Below are positions 24,808 through 34,137 of a stretch of 64,000 bases of DNA, one piece after another (the first letter of the stretch is position 1; each line of letters starts with the position of its first letter). Below the pieces are notes generated by a model, which ran no database searches, was not told the origin of the DNA, and saw only the letters and a program-made list of their open reading frames with translations. The DNA comes from Bacteroidota bacterium (GTDB lineage: Bacteria > Bacteroidota > Bacteroidia > Chitinophagales > Chitinophagaceae), in the NCBI GenBank assembly GCA_016706595.1, contig JADJJH010000003.1, positions 310,001-374,000 of the forward strand. The letters are read 5' to 3'. The position numbers were made by a program, and so were the translations under genes.

Positions 24808-25407
24808 TTAGATTTTGTCCCATTGAATACTCACCATAATTTCGTTTCGTCTATCAACAAGTTGATAAGGTGGATCATAACCTAAAAATTTAAAACTTCC
24901 GAAATAGGTTATTTTATTTTCAATGAGCATTTGTTTAAGGGCTTCTGTTTTTAATTGAATATCGCGGTCAGAAGCGAAACCGCTAAATGAAATGGCAGCT
25001 ACAAATTCCTCTTTTGACATCGTAAGTTTAACATCCTCATCATTTGGCTTTGGTAAATTGGCAAGCGTAAAACCGGAGGGCATTACGAATGACATTGAAG
25101 AAGCTGAATCTTCAATAGTCATGCTTACCGGACTTGTCATGGATATGCTTTTATTTTCTTGATTCCCTCCAAAAATATAGCCCGCTAGTTTTTTGAATCC
25201 TTCCCTTCCTAATTCTTTATAGGATTTACTCGAAGAATGAATGGTAGCAATTGGCACTGATGGATAAAATCGAATTTCAAAATCCTTTTCATGTTTAATG
25301 ATAGTATAGGGTTGGGCATTTGTCTTTTTTGTAGCCATGACCGTAAGGTACTGGAATAAGATAAAAAGAAATAGTAAGACTGAAGAAAGGATGATGAAAA
25401 TTTTCAT
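24808..25407 (-). CDS. SOUL haem-binding family protein
   Basis: A 199-residue protein with an N-terminal hydrophobic anchor or signal (IFIILSSVLLFLFILFQYL), so it is exported or membrane-attached. The SOUL/HBP domain covers nearly all the rest: the opening YTIIKHEKDFEIRFYPSVPIAT, the central GGNQENKSISMTSPVSM (the conserved I-x-MTxPV loop) and the closing YFGSFKFLGYDPPYQL. Family members bind haem or tetrapyrroles; in bacteria their role is unclear. The gene stands alone with a good -7 element upstream. Confidence 0.9.
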   Translation of the reverse strand: MKIFIILSSVLLFLFILFQYLTVMATKKTNAQPYTIIKHEKDFEIRFYPSVPIATIHSSSKSYKELGREGFKKLAGYIFGGNQENKSISMTSPVSMTIEDSASSMSFVMPSGFTLANLPKPNDEDVKLTMSKEEFVAAISFSGFASDRDIQLKTEALKQMLIENKITYFGSFKFLGYDPPYQLVDRRNEIMVSIQWDKI

Positions 25408-25430
25408 TTGAAACTATTTAGTTGTTTTTA

Positions 25431-25438
25431 CAAAAGTA
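25431..25438 (-). promoter_or_regulatory. -7 element for the SOUL gene
   Basis: Read on the minus strand it is TACTTTTG, a full match to TAnnTTTG, about 24 bp before the ATG. No -33 TTG is evident. Confidence 0.4.
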
Positions 25439-25485
25439 CAGTTTGCTTACACTAAGAATGAATTGGTAAATCTATAGGGTATTGA

Positions 25486-25689
25486 GTAATCTGCTTCATA
25501 ACGATTGCATTGTATTCTACTACTTTATTCAAATTGACTGAACAACTTTGTAACAAACAGGCGATTGAAAAGTACAAACTTATTCTTGACAGTTTCTTTG
25601 CAAAAAGCGAAAGGGAATTACCTAATGACTTTTTTACTTACTCTCTGGTTGAAATGATTGATGTAACAAAGCATTTTAAATATTTTTAG
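25486..25689 (+). pseudogene. Coding remnant or very small gene
   Basis: The open frame ends in KYKLILDSFFAKSERELPNDF and then FTYSLVEMIDVTKHFKYF before TAG. The amphipathic helices and charge pattern look like real protein. No ATG opens the frame; a TTG at 25510 would give 59 residues. It could be the 3' end of a lost gene. Confidence 0.35.
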
Positions 25690-25870
25690 ATTGTGCCTTT
25701 AATTTGGGTATGCTTATTAAAGCCGAGTTGCCATTGTTTAAGTGTACACGTAAATAGATATGCCCGTCAATTTTTATTTGAAGTGCTACTCATTGATGAG
25801 ATAGCTACGATAAATTTTTATGCTTTCTCTACGTAAACTCATTACGCATTCCATTTCTTACCTTTACTTC

Positions 25871-26944
25871 ATGAATAGCGAAGGAACCCCAAATACTTAT
25901 ATAAAAGGCAGAGGTGCGCAACTAAATCCTGCCAATCGGTTTGCGGTTGAAGCCTATGCTATTGAACATCCAGAAGCCATCGATGATTGGGAGAAAAATA
26001 AAACTGAGACCTCCTATTATCAAGAGAATGGTAAAACAATTTTGAATAAAATTACAAGTCCTGACATTCCTTTATCATATTCATTAAACCCTTACCAAGG
26101 TTGCGAACATGGTTGTGTATATTGTTATGCTCGAAATTCTCATGAATATTGGGGATTTAGCGCTGGATTAGATTTTGAAAGTAAAATAGTAATAAAAAAG
26201 CGAGCGCCTGAATTACTTCGCGAAATGTTTAGTAGTAAAAAATGGCAATGTGTGCCAATTTCTCTTTCAGGTAATACCGATTGTTATCAACCAATAGAAC
26301 GTAAACTTGGCATCACTCGAAAACTATTAGAAGTTTGTTTAGAATATCGAAATCCAGTGGGCATCATTACAAAAAATGCATTAGTACTTCGTGATGCAGA
26401 TATTTTACAAGAGTTGTATAAGCATAATTTGGTTTCAGTATACACGTCAATTACATCTATGGATGAAGATTTGCGCAGAAAACTTGAACCACGTACTTCC
26501 AAGTATGAAGACCGAATTAAAATTATCGAACAACTATCGAAATTGGGTATTCATTGTGGAGTTATGAATGCGCCAATCATTCCTGGGTTGAATGATACTC
26601 ACATGTTTGAGGTTTTGCGCAGAGCATCATTAGCAGGAGCACAGAGTGCAGGTTATACAATGGTGCGTTTGAATGGCGCTATCGGACCAATATTTAAAGA
26701 TTGGCTTTCGCTGACCTTTCCTGATAGGGCACAAAAAGTATGGAATATGATAGCTGATACTCATGGAGGCAACGTAAATGATAGTCGATTTGAAACCCGC
26801 ATGAAAGGAGAAGGCAATTTAGCCGAGATGATAGAACAGCAATTCAAGTTATACTGCCGGCAATTTCATTTGAATGAAAATACGTTTACCTATAATACAG
26901 ATGAGTTTATTCGATTGAAACCTGGGCAACTACGATTATTTTAA
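25871..26944 (+). CDS. PA0069-family radical SAM protein
   Basis: A 357-residue protein with the radical SAM motif CEHGCVYC near residues 76-83, inside SLNPYQGCEHGCVYCYARNSHEYWG, which is diagnostic for the PA0069/SplB-like family. Further markers are the VPISLSGNTDCYQPIE loop, the GIITKNALVLRD strand and SVYTSITSMDEDLRRKLEPR. A longer frame starts at 25820, but the ATG at 25871 (MNSEGTPNTYIKGRGAQLNP) matches the family's usual N-terminus. Members are related to spore photoproduct lyase; the substrate is unknown, and a DNA or RNA repair role is often suggested without proof. The gene is transcribed alone. Confidence 0.88.
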   Translation: MNSEGTPNTYIKGRGAQLNPANRFAVEAYAIEHPEAIDDWEKNKTETSYYQENGKTILNKITSPDIPLSYSLNPYQGCEHGCVYCYARNSHEYWGFSAGLDFESKIVIKKRAPELLREMFSSKKWQCVPISLSGNTDCYQPIERKLGITRKLLEVCLEYRNPVGIITKNALVLRDADILQELYKHNLVSVYTSITSMDEDLRRKLEPRTSKYEDRIKIIEQLSKLGIHCGVMNAPIIPGLNDTHMFEVLRRASLAGAQSAGYTMVRLNGAIGPIFKDWLSLTFPDRAQKVWNMIADTHGGNVNDSRFETRMKGEGNLAEMIEQQFKLYCRQFHLNENTFTYNTDEFIRLKPGQLRLF

Positions 26945-27152
26945 AAATTTATAGCTACTTTTTTACGCTAGAATGTGAGAAGGAGAAGTTTTTATCGTTG
27001 AGATGACGAGGTGTTGAAGAATGAGTTTGAACCTATCTGCTTTTAACTTCGTTTAAGCCTCTTGCGTAAAATGGGATTAATTTACTTTGCAAGGCATTAA
27101 TCAAATAATTTCACCTTTCTCATTGAATAAACAATAGAACTATATTAAAATT

Positions 27153-28868
27153 CTAATCCTCCATAATCACTGATTTCGATTGTGGTCTTCGCTCAGTAAA
27201 TAGTTTAAAAGTTTCGAGCAATTTATCTTTGTCGCCAATTTTGTCAATAGGGATAAAACTGCCTTTTGGGTTTTCAATAAATACCAAATGATCTAATTCT
27301 TTGTTTTCAAAAAACACTTTTATCTTGGCACTTTCCGCTTTGTTTAGACCTAAGTATGCGCCTTTTTCATCTTTGGCATAATAAATACACTCGGCATTTT
27401 GATCGATATGAACCCAATTTATTTGATTATTGGTGAAATAAGCATCGATATATTTTCCGGCCATTTGATCATATTTATGTTGGGCACTTTCAATAATCAA
27501 CATCGAAGCATTTCGCAAATTCACCTCACTCAATTTATTTTGTTTGGTATGAAGGTAAATGGTGTCGGCATTGCCTTGTTGTTTCTGATTCCACATGACA
27601 GGGTTTACAAACAAACTAAAACTCGAATCGGTTTGCGAATAGGTTAAGCTATCACAAACTGCCTGCAGCGAATCTGAAAATATTTTTACTTGATGATTGG
27701 CCATCATCAATTTTGGTTCAATTGAATCTTCACGAATAAATGTAGAATCGGCAAGTAATAAGTTATAGGTAATTAATTTTGTCTTTTGTTTTTTATCTAT
27801 CGTGTAGGTTTCAGTTCGTTTTAAATTATTTATATCCCTAACTCGTATTGACATAATGGTATCGGCGCGCATATACAAACTATCCTTATCAACTAAGGTT
27901 ATTAATTTGGGGTCAACCGTTGCCAACATAAATTTCGAGTGATTATTAAATTCAACCTTACCACAAATCAATCTACTTTTTTCGGCGGTATCTAAAATCA
28001 CAACCCTACCCATCGCTTTAGCATAACCTGTTTTTTTATTGTACTCGGTTTCGTCAGCAATAATCAATTGCTTGCCCCCTTCCTGTTCAATCACCACTCT
28101 TCCGCTTGCCTTGGCAAATCCGGTTTTGTCGTTGTATTGCATGGTATTGCCAGCAATAATTTGGTCTTTATTTTGTATGGTTGTTCGTTTCGTAAAAAAG
28201 GCTTCTTCATTTTTCGAATCGTACACGCCTGCCGATGTAATCACCGTATCTTTTTCGCTCATGATACGGCTTTCATCTAAAAATTTTATCACTTTTGAAT
28301 TAGTGTTATACGTTAATTCTTTCGATTCGATAATATATTTTGGATTGGTAATCAGCACTTCATTTTTAAAGTAAGCTTGTTTTGTAGTTCCATTATAAGT
28401 GCCTTCATTGCTGCTTACAGTGGTTTCTTCGGTTTGCAACGTGCCACCATCAAAGTACTTTCCAATTTTGGTATTCAATGTATAGGTTACCACATTTGAA
28501 TATAAAGTATTACTGATGTCATGTATTTGAACATTGCCGGTCATAAGGGCTGTACTATTCATGCCAGTATATTTTATATAATCACTTTGTGCCTGCGTTC
28601 CATTGCTTCCGGTAATGATGACATTACTATAAGCTTCTACCATATTTTCGTCAAAATAAAAATGGGCACTGTCGCATGTCATGCGTGAATTTTCGTGCGT
28701 GATAACCACATTGCCTATAATTCGTTGGTACGATGCGGCTTCACTTTTAAAACCTTTTAAGGTATCACCCATAATATTGATCATGCGTAATCCTGCGGTA
28801 TCCATTTGCGCATAACTATGTTGACATCCGATGGTAAAAATCAGAACGAATACAATTTTAATTATCAT
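27153..28868 (-). CDS. OstA/LptA-like periplasmic protein for outer-membrane lipid export
   Basis: A 571-residue protein from the ATG at 28868 (MIIKIVFVLIFTIGCQHSYAQ, a signal peptide). A longer frame to 29075 would overlap the MCE gene by 95 bp and lacks a signal, so it was rejected. The mature protein is a run of beta-jellyroll OstA_N (LptA) repeats: GNVVITHENSRMTCDSAHFYFD, GNVQIHDISNTLYSN, and GRVVILDTAEKSRLICGKVEF. The family carries lipopolysaccharide across the periplasm. Large versions with several OstA units are usual in Bacteroidota. It follows an MCE protein and an amidase on the same strand, and an LptD-like gene lies just beyond, so this block serves the envelope. Confidence 0.85.
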   Translation of the reverse strand: MIIKIVFVLIFTIGCQHSYAQMDTAGLRMINIMGDTLKGFKSEAASYQRIIGNVVITHENSRMTCDSAHFYFDENMVEAYSNVIITGSNGTQAQSDYIKYTGMNSTALMTGNVQIHDISNTLYSNVVTYTLNTKIGKYFDGGTLQTEETTVSSNEGTYNGTTKQAYFKNEVLITNPKYIIESKELTYNTNSKVIKFLDESRIMSEKDTVITSAGVYDSKNEEAFFTKRTTIQNKDQIIAGNTMQYNDKTGFAKASGRVVIEQEGGKQLIIADETEYNKKTGYAKAMGRVVILDTAEKSRLICGKVEFNNHSKFMLATVDPKLITLVDKDSLYMRADTIMSIRVRDINNLKRTETYTIDKKQKTKLITYNLLLADSTFIREDSIEPKLMMANHQVKIFSDSLQAVCDSLTYSQTDSSFSLFVNPVMWNQKQQGNADTIYLHTKQNKLSEVNLRNASMLIIESAQHKYDQMAGKYIDAYFTNNQINWVHIDQNAECIYYAKDEKGAYLGLNKAESAKIKVFFENKELDHLVFIENPKGSFIPIDKIGDKDKLLETFKLFTERRPQSKSVIMED

Positions 28869-28980
28869 GAACAATTTAGCTTTCCCTATCTGCAAAAGGC
28901 AGGCCATTTTGGGAAGGGTAGGGGTGGGTAATTCAGTTGTTTCAATCGGTAAATAATATGTATACAACAAGCCTGATTTA

Positions 28981-29973
28981 TTATTCATTGGCATTGGGTG
29001 CAGATTGTGGCGGACAATCGTTTTTATTTTTCTTGCCAAAGATGGCAACATTGATATATCGTGAAGGGCGCGCATTTACGTCAGCTAATAAATTATTTGC
29101 GGTTGATAAAGTGTTTTTTAAGTTGCGATACAATTTATCGTCATTCATTAGCATGGCCATACTGCCTTTTCCATGATTTACTTTGTCAAGCGTAGTTTGC
29201 AATTCATGCATGGTGTTCTTTAATTCAAGCATCGTACCATCAAAATCTAACTTCTTTAAATTTGCTGTAGTGGCTTCTGCATTGTTTAGCAAATTGGTAA
29301 TGGTATTTCCGTTTTTATCGAGATTGCCGGCAAATGAATTTAAATGATTTACTAAGGAGCTAATTTTTTCCCTTTGTGCATTTAATTCATTAGCGAATTG
29401 ACTAAAATCATTCATCGTAGTACTTAAATCGGCCATTGAACTTTTTAAATGTGCTTGCGTATTCACATCCAAAATATTATTAATACTGCGTATTGTTTGA
29501 TTTAAAGAAGCAATGGCAATTTTTGCACTATCAATCGCCGGACCTGCCGAAGCACCTAGGTTTTCAATTACGCCTAATTCAACTTGTCCATTAACATATT
29601 GCTCTTCCTCTATCATTTTATCTGCTATGCCTGGAATGAGGTTAACCGCTTTAGTACCTAACAAATCAAGCGAAACAATAATGGCTTTTGAGTCGATAGG
29701 TATTTGTATCTCTTTTTCAACATTCATTTCAACTAAAACCTTACCCGGATTTTTTTTAGACATGCTGATATTTTTCACAGAACCTACGGTAAATCCTTTA
29801 ATTTGTACATAGCTCGCAGGAGTTAATCCTTGTACGTTATCATATTCAACGTAAAGTGTACGCGAAGAGGAGAACACGCCGGTTCCTTTCAAGTAATTAT
29901 ATCCAATCACAAACACGGCAATTGCTAAAATACCCAATAAGGCAATTTTTATTTCTTTAGAGATAAATGACAT
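28981..29973 (-). CDS. MCE-domain (MlaD-like) lipid transport protein
   Basis: A 330-residue protein anchored by one N-terminal membrane helix (IALLGILAIAVFVIGYNYL). The MCE domain follows (LYVEYDNVQGLTPASYVQIKGFTVGSVKNI). After it comes a long predicted helical region (about residues 150-300) with repeated Leu/Asn/Thr heptads, as in MlaD-like proteins that form tunnels between membranes. The family shuttles phospholipids between inner and outer membranes as part of an ABC system. The ATPase and permease genes (mlaF, mlaE type) are not next to it, although they could lie elsewhere. It is in line with the amidase and the OstA-like gene. Confidence 0.9.
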   Translation of the reverse strand: MSFISKEIKIALLGILAIAVFVIGYNYLKGTGVFSSSRTLYVEYDNVQGLTPASYVQIKGFTVGSVKNISMSKKNPGKVLVEMNVEKEIQIPIDSKAIIVSLDLLGTKAVNLIPGIADKMIEEEQYVNGQVELGVIENLGASAGPAIDSAKIAIASLNQTIRSINNILDVNTQAHLKSSMADLSTTMNDFSQFANELNAQREKISSLVNHLNSFAGNLDKNGNTITNLLNNAEATTANLKKLDFDGTMLELKNTMHELQTTLDKVNHGKGSMAMLMNDDKLYRNLKNTLSTANNLLADVNARPSRYINVAIFGKKNKNDCPPQSAPNANE

Positions 29974-30014
29974 GGGCGATATAAATTTTAAATAAGAAGG
30001 TGTAATGTATACTA

Positions 30015-30839
30015 TTAATTCTCCTTAATAATTTGAATGGTTTCTTTTTCAGCAACTTCTTTATAAGCCTTAATCGCATTGAAGAGTGTAGTTGCCACTT
30101 CTTGTTGTCCGACTTCTGAGTTTAAATAATTTTCTTCGTCTTGGTTATTGAGGTAACCTATTTCTACCAATACACCGGGCATAGCGCTGCTAGCTAAAAC
30201 TTGTAAACTTTGTTGACGTAAACCTTCAGTAACTCGTCCTTGATCAACAAACCCATCATTAATTTTTTGACCTAATACTATACTCTGTGTTAGAAAAGCT
30301 TGTGAGTATTGAGCAATAATAATTTGCGTTGCCGGATCACTTGGATCAAGTAGCCCTTCATTTTCGTCTATGTTTTCGGTATGACTACCAATGGCATTTT
30401 CTTTTTCATCCACACGGGTTGGTCCGCAAACTAATACCAAGGTGCCTTTTACCGGTGAATTTCGTTTGGGTGTAGCATTTACATGTATCGAAATAAATAA
30501 ATCTGCCTTTTCGCGATTAGCCACTTCAGTTCGGTACACCAAGGATTGTTTTATCGTTAGTAAATCGCCTCCGGCTAATACATCTGAATCTCGGGTATAA
30601 ACCACTTTTACGTCTTTATAATGCTCGTCAACCATTTGTCCAACCCTTTTAGCAACTGCCAACGTGATATCTTTTTCAAATGAGTAAACACCATGGCAAC
30701 CAGGATCTTTACCTCCGTGTCCAGCGTCTATCACTATTTTTCGAACTTTTTTCTTTGCACTTACATCTATTGAACTACTTAAACAAAATAAGCTAAGTAA
30801 GGCACTCAGTATATATAGGGTGTATTTTCTTGTAATCAT
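30015..30839 (-). CDS. N-acetylmuramoyl-L-alanine amidase (Amidase_3)
   Basis: A 274-residue periplasmic zinc enzyme that cuts the amide bond between muramic acid and the peptide stem. The signal segment is YILSALLSLFCLSSSIDVSA. Zinc ligands and the catalytic Glu are in place: His41 (VIDAGHGGKDPG), Glu55 (SFEKDITLAV), His120 (FISIHVNA) and Glu227 (VLVEIGYLNN). An insertion of about 50 residues (PTRVDEKENAIGSHTENIDE) sits where E. coli AmiB/AmiC have their regulatory helix, so the enzyme may need activation. It precedes the MCE gene by about 40 bp and is probably co-transcribed with it; a divergent LptD-like gene starts 72 bp upstream. Confidence 0.93.
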   Translation of the reverse strand: MITRKYTLYILSALLSLFCLSSSIDVSAKKKVRKIVIDAGHGGKDPGCHGVYSFEKDITLAVAKRVGQMVDEHYKDVKVVYTRDSDVLAGGDLLTIKQSLVYRTEVANREKADLFISIHVNATPKRNSPVKGTLVLVCGPTRVDEKENAIGSHTENIDENEGLLDPSDPATQIIIAQYSQAFLTQSIVLGQKINDGFVDQGRVTEGLRQQSLQVLASSAMPGVLVEIGYLNNQDEENYLNSEVGQQEVATTLFNAIKAYKEVAEKETIQIIKEN

Positions 30840-30895
30840 TGGGGTAATTTATTTCATTTAACCTTTTAATGTAAAGGCAGATAAAATAGTTTAAT

Positions 30896-30903
30896 TAGTT
30901 TTG
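30896..30903 (+). promoter_or_regulatory. -7 element before the LptD-like gene
   Basis: TAGTTTTG matches TAnnTTTG in the 72-bp divergent region. It lies only 8 bp before the modelled ATG, giving a nearly leaderless mRNA, or the true start is slightly downstream. Confidence 0.35.
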
Positions 30904-30911
30904 TCGGGTTC

Positions 30912-33506
30912 ATGCCCGTATCGCGTAAAAATAAATATAAATTCAAAGGAAACAGAAGAAATATCGTTTCTATTTTAAGCATCTGTATGCTGTTTTTGAA
31001 TTCTTTAACAAGCGCACAAGTTGTGAATGATACTTTATTACAAGATACATTGACCATAAGTACAAATACATTCGTAAAAGATTCCCTACTGATTTCGAAA
31101 GACAAATTAGATTTTCCGGTTAATTATCAAGCTAAAGATTCGATAGTGTATAACGCGAAACAAAAGCAATTGTACTTGTTCACCGAAGCCGAAATAAGTT
31201 ATGATGAAGTAAAAGTGAATGCCGATATTATTCGCTATAATCAAGATTCAACCACTTTGCATGCCATTGAATGGAAGGAAGGTAAGCAAGATAGTGCACA
31301 AAAGTCGCGTATCACGCAAGGTCAAGAATCTTCTACATTCACTTCGTTAAGTTATCATTTTAAATCGAAGCGTGCCATCATTGAAAATGCATATTCACAA
31401 TATGGCGAAGGTTTTATTTTTAGTGAACAAGTAAAACGAAATAGTAATGAAGCCATAAGTGGCTATCGAAATGTATACACAACTTGCAATGATGAACATC
31501 CACATTTCGGTATTGCAGCCCGAAAAATTAAAATTGTTCCAAATCGTGTTGCCGTTACAGGTTCAGCAAATTTAGTAATCGAAGATATTCCTACACCCTT
31601 GTATTTGCCATTTGGTATGTTTCCATTACAAAAAGGACAAAGAAGTGGGTTTAAATTACCCACGTATGATATGAGTGAGCAATTGGGTTTTGGCTTACGC
31701 GAATTGGGGTATTACTTCGCGATTAATGATCATGTAGATTTATTAATGACTTCAGATATTTATGCCTTTGGTACTTATCGCGTTGGATTTAATAGCAATT
31801 ATGTATATCGCTATCGTTTTAATGGTGGCTTAGCTTTCAACTATTCATACACAAAAATTGGTGAGCCTTACGAACAAGGTAGTCAGCAGTTTAAAGGTTA
31901 TAGTATAAATTGGAATCATAGTATTAATCAAAATGTAATGCCGGGAAGTAGTTTTTCGGCTAGCGTTAATATTATTAATAATAGAAGTTACCAGATTTAC
32001 AATACCTACGATGCCAATTTATATTTGAATAATAATTACAGTTCAAATATTTCGTATTCAAAAAGTTGGGTTGGGAAGCCTTATAATTTTACGGCAGCCC
32101 TTAGGCATAATCAAAATACGCAAACCCATAGTGTGCAGGTAACCTTACCTGAAATTGCGTTTACAGTGAGTCAGGTTTTTCCATTACAAGTTCGAAAGAA
32201 TATTATCAAGCCGCGTTGGTACGAAAAAATTGGTATGAGTTATCAGTTTAATGCATCCAATAGCATTCAATTTAACGACAGTACTTTTAGGTTAAGTACC
32301 CTTCGTTTTTCTGATTTCCAAAACGGATTTAAACATTATATTCCGGTATCGGCCAGTTATTTATTATTGAAGTATATTAACCTAACTACAGCGGTTAATT
32401 ATACCGAACGATGGCACACACAACGAAATTTTAAGCAATACAATTTTGATGTAAATCAATTGGATACTTTTACAACAAATGGTTTTTTTGCTTCCAGATT
32501 TTTTGATGCTTCGGCCACCTTATCAACCAGAATATACGGGGTAAAAGTGTTTAAACAAGGCGCAATTCGAGGCATTCGCCATGTACTTACGCCTTCGGTA
32601 AGTTTAAGTTATCATCCCGATTTTGGTTCGGGCATCACACAATACTATTACAATACTTTTTCGGATAGTAATTTTACGCAAAGTAGATACTCTTACTATG
32701 ATGGAAGTATTTATGGTGTGCCGCCAGATGGTCGTTTTGGAGGAATTAATTTTGCTTTAGGTAATACGCTTCAAATGAAAGTACGTAGTAAAAAGGATAC
32801 ACTCACCGGCACAAAAAAAGTACGATTAATTGATGGTTTAGATTTTAGTGGTTCCTATAATTTGGCAGTTGATTCATTTCGTTTGAGCAATCTTGCAGTG
32901 CGTTATCGAACAAGCTTGATGGAGAATATTAATATTTCGGGCAGCGTACTTTATGATCCTTATGCGATTGACAAAGCGAGTGGAAAACGAGTAAAAGAAA
33001 CCTATTATAAAACAACCGGTAAATTATTGCGATTTCGTTCGGCAGATTTAGCTATTCGAGCCAGCTTACCCTTGAAAAAAAATAATAGCGCACTCAAAAA
33101 AGCCGACGAAATGCAATTGCAAACTCTGCAAAATAATTATGCGAAATATGCCGATTTTAATATTCCCTGGACTTTAGATTTTAATTATGGGGTTTCACTT
33201 ACCAAAAATTATTTAGTTGAATCGCAAAAAGATACCTTACAATTTAATCAGAATTTGAATTTTTCAGGTGATGTGAATCTAACAGAAAAATGGAAAATTG
33301 GTTTGAGTAGCGGTTATGACTTTAGGCAGAAAGAAATTACGTATACTTCCTTCAATATTTTTCGTGATTTACATTGTTGGGAGATGCGTTTAAATTTAAT
33401 TCCCTTCGGACAACGTAAAAGTTACAATTTTGCACTCAATGTAAAATCAACGGTATTGCAAGATTTGAAATTGGTGAGGCGAAAAGATTTCAGGGATAAT
33501 TTGTAA
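30912..33506 (+). CDS. lptD: LptD-like outer-membrane LPS assembly protein
   Basis: An 864-residue protein. After an N-terminal basic and hydrophobic export signal (IVSILSICMLFLNSLTSAQ) there is an OstA_N-like beta-jellyroll (YNAKQKQLYLFTEAEISYDEVKVNADIIRY). A large beta-barrel part follows, rich in alternating aromatic residues, with the LptD-type motif YLPFGMFPLQKGQRSGFKLPTY. The last strands (FALNVKSTVLQDLKL) do not end in the usual aromatic residue. LptD inserts lipopolysaccharide into the outer leaflet with LptE. Bacteroidota versions diverge strongly and lack the Cys pattern of E. coli. The divergent amidase, MCE and OstA-like genes support an envelope-biogenesis role. Confidence 0.85.
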   Translation: MPVSRKNKYKFKGNRRNIVSILSICMLFLNSLTSAQVVNDTLLQDTLTISTNTFVKDSLLISKDKLDFPVNYQAKDSIVYNAKQKQLYLFTEAEISYDEVKVNADIIRYNQDSTTLHAIEWKEGKQDSAQKSRITQGQESSTFTSLSYHFKSKRAIIENAYSQYGEGFIFSEQVKRNSNEAISGYRNVYTTCNDEHPHFGIAARKIKIVPNRVAVTGSANLVIEDIPTPLYLPFGMFPLQKGQRSGFKLPTYDMSEQLGFGLRELGYYFAINDHVDLLMTSDIYAFGTYRVGFNSNYVYRYRFNGGLAFNYSYTKIGEPYEQGSQQFKGYSINWNHSINQNVMPGSSFSASVNIINNRSYQIYNTYDANLYLNNNYSSNISYSKSWVGKPYNFTAALRHNQNTQTHSVQVTLPEIAFTVSQVFPLQVRKNIIKPRWYEKIGMSYQFNASNSIQFNDSTFRLSTLRFSDFQNGFKHYIPVSASYLLLKYINLTTAVNYTERWHTQRNFKQYNFDVNQLDTFTTNGFFASRFFDASATLSTRIYGVKVFKQGAIRGIRHVLTPSVSLSYHPDFGSGITQYYYNTFSDSNFTQSRYSYYDGSIYGVPPDGRFGGINFALGNTLQMKVRSKKDTLTGTKKVRLIDGLDFSGSYNLAVDSFRLSNLAVRYRTSLMENINISGSVLYDPYAIDKASGKRVKETYYKTTGKLLRFRSADLAIRASLPLKKNNSALKKADEMQLQTLQNNYAKYADFNIPWTLDFNYGVSLTKNYLVESQKDTLQFNQNLNFSGDVNLTEKWKIGLSSGYDFRQKEITYTSFNIFRDLHCWEMRLNLIPFGQRKSYNFALNVKSTVLQDLKLVRRKDFRDNL

Positions 33507-33510
33507 ATCA

Positions 33511-34008
33511 CTAATTCAAATACGCTCCAGCAACTTTGCCTTTTTCAATCTCAACAATAATGTGTTGTTGTAAGGTGGTTGATACTTGTAACCCGGTAAA
33601 ATCGGGTGATACCGGATATTGTTTATGTTTTCTATCTACTAATACGGCAATTTGAATTCGCTTTGGAATATCCTGTAAAAACGGTCTAAGTGCATATAAT
33701 AAGGTTTTGCCCGAGTTGGCTACATCATCAACCAAAATAACATTTTTGCCATTGGCATCAAAATCTTCGCTAAGTGCCGATTCAAGTGGGTTTGATTTAT
33801 TAATATTTACAGCGAGCAAGGTGATTTGTAAATTGCATATTTTTTCCAGCTTCTTTTTTATCTGCAAGGCAATATCATAACCTTGTCCGCGTATACCTGC
33901 AAGTACTATATTCTCCTCTTCAATATTATGTTCATAAATTTCATAGGCAAGGCGAGTTAAACGAATATTAGCATCTGAGGCGCTTAGTAAGGCAATTTTT
34001 TGAGTCAT
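33511..34008 (-). CDS. Phosphoribosyltransferase domain protein (PyrR-like)
   Basis: A 165-residue type I phosphoribosyltransferase. The PRPP-binding motif is VILVDDVANSGKT, preceded by a flexible loop, and the early IVLAGIRGQGYDIA matches the PyrR-type PPi-binding strand. The start was taken at the ATG at 34008 (MTQKIALLSASD); a longer frame to 34047 adds residues with no likeness to the family. PyrR proteins regulate pyrimidine genes and have weak uracil phosphoribosyltransferase activity, but this copy is not beside pyr genes, so purine or uracil salvage is also possible. The stop is only 4 bp from the stop of the convergent lptD gene, leaving no room for a normal terminator between them. 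Confidence 0.82.
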   Translation of the reverse strand: MTQKIALLSASDANIRLTRLAYEIYEHNIEEENIVLAGIRGQGYDIALQIKKKLEKICNLQITLLAVNINKSNPLESALSEDFDANGKNVILVDDVANSGKTLLYALRPFLQDIPKRIQIAVLVDRKHKQYPVSPDFTGLQVSTTLQQHIIVEIEKGKVAGAYLN

Positions 34009-34079
34009 GTTATACAATTTGGTGTAAAAATAGTTATTACAAATCATAGTAGGGTACTCAAAAATGTAAACTACTTGCG

Positions 34080-34087
34080 TAAATTTG
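34080..34087 (+). promoter_or_regulatory. -7 element for the Fe-S operon
   Basis: TAAATTTG is a full match to TAnnTTTG, 50 bp before the ATG of the Fe-S membrane protein. No well-placed -33 TTG is seen. Confidence 0.4.
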
Positions 34088-34137
34088 TCGCGAGTGTGTT
34101 TGCCAACTATTTGGTTTTCATCTTTTAATTATTCGAT

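Larger units (their letters stand above)
25408..25870. other. Spacer of 460 bp with a coding-like remnant
   Basis: On the left is the SOUL promoter. The word GGTATTGAGTAA near 25479 repeats the core of the 87-bp repeat. At 25486-25689 a frame looks protein-like (see separate entry). The stretch 25690-25870 shows nothing recognised. Confidence 0.4.
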
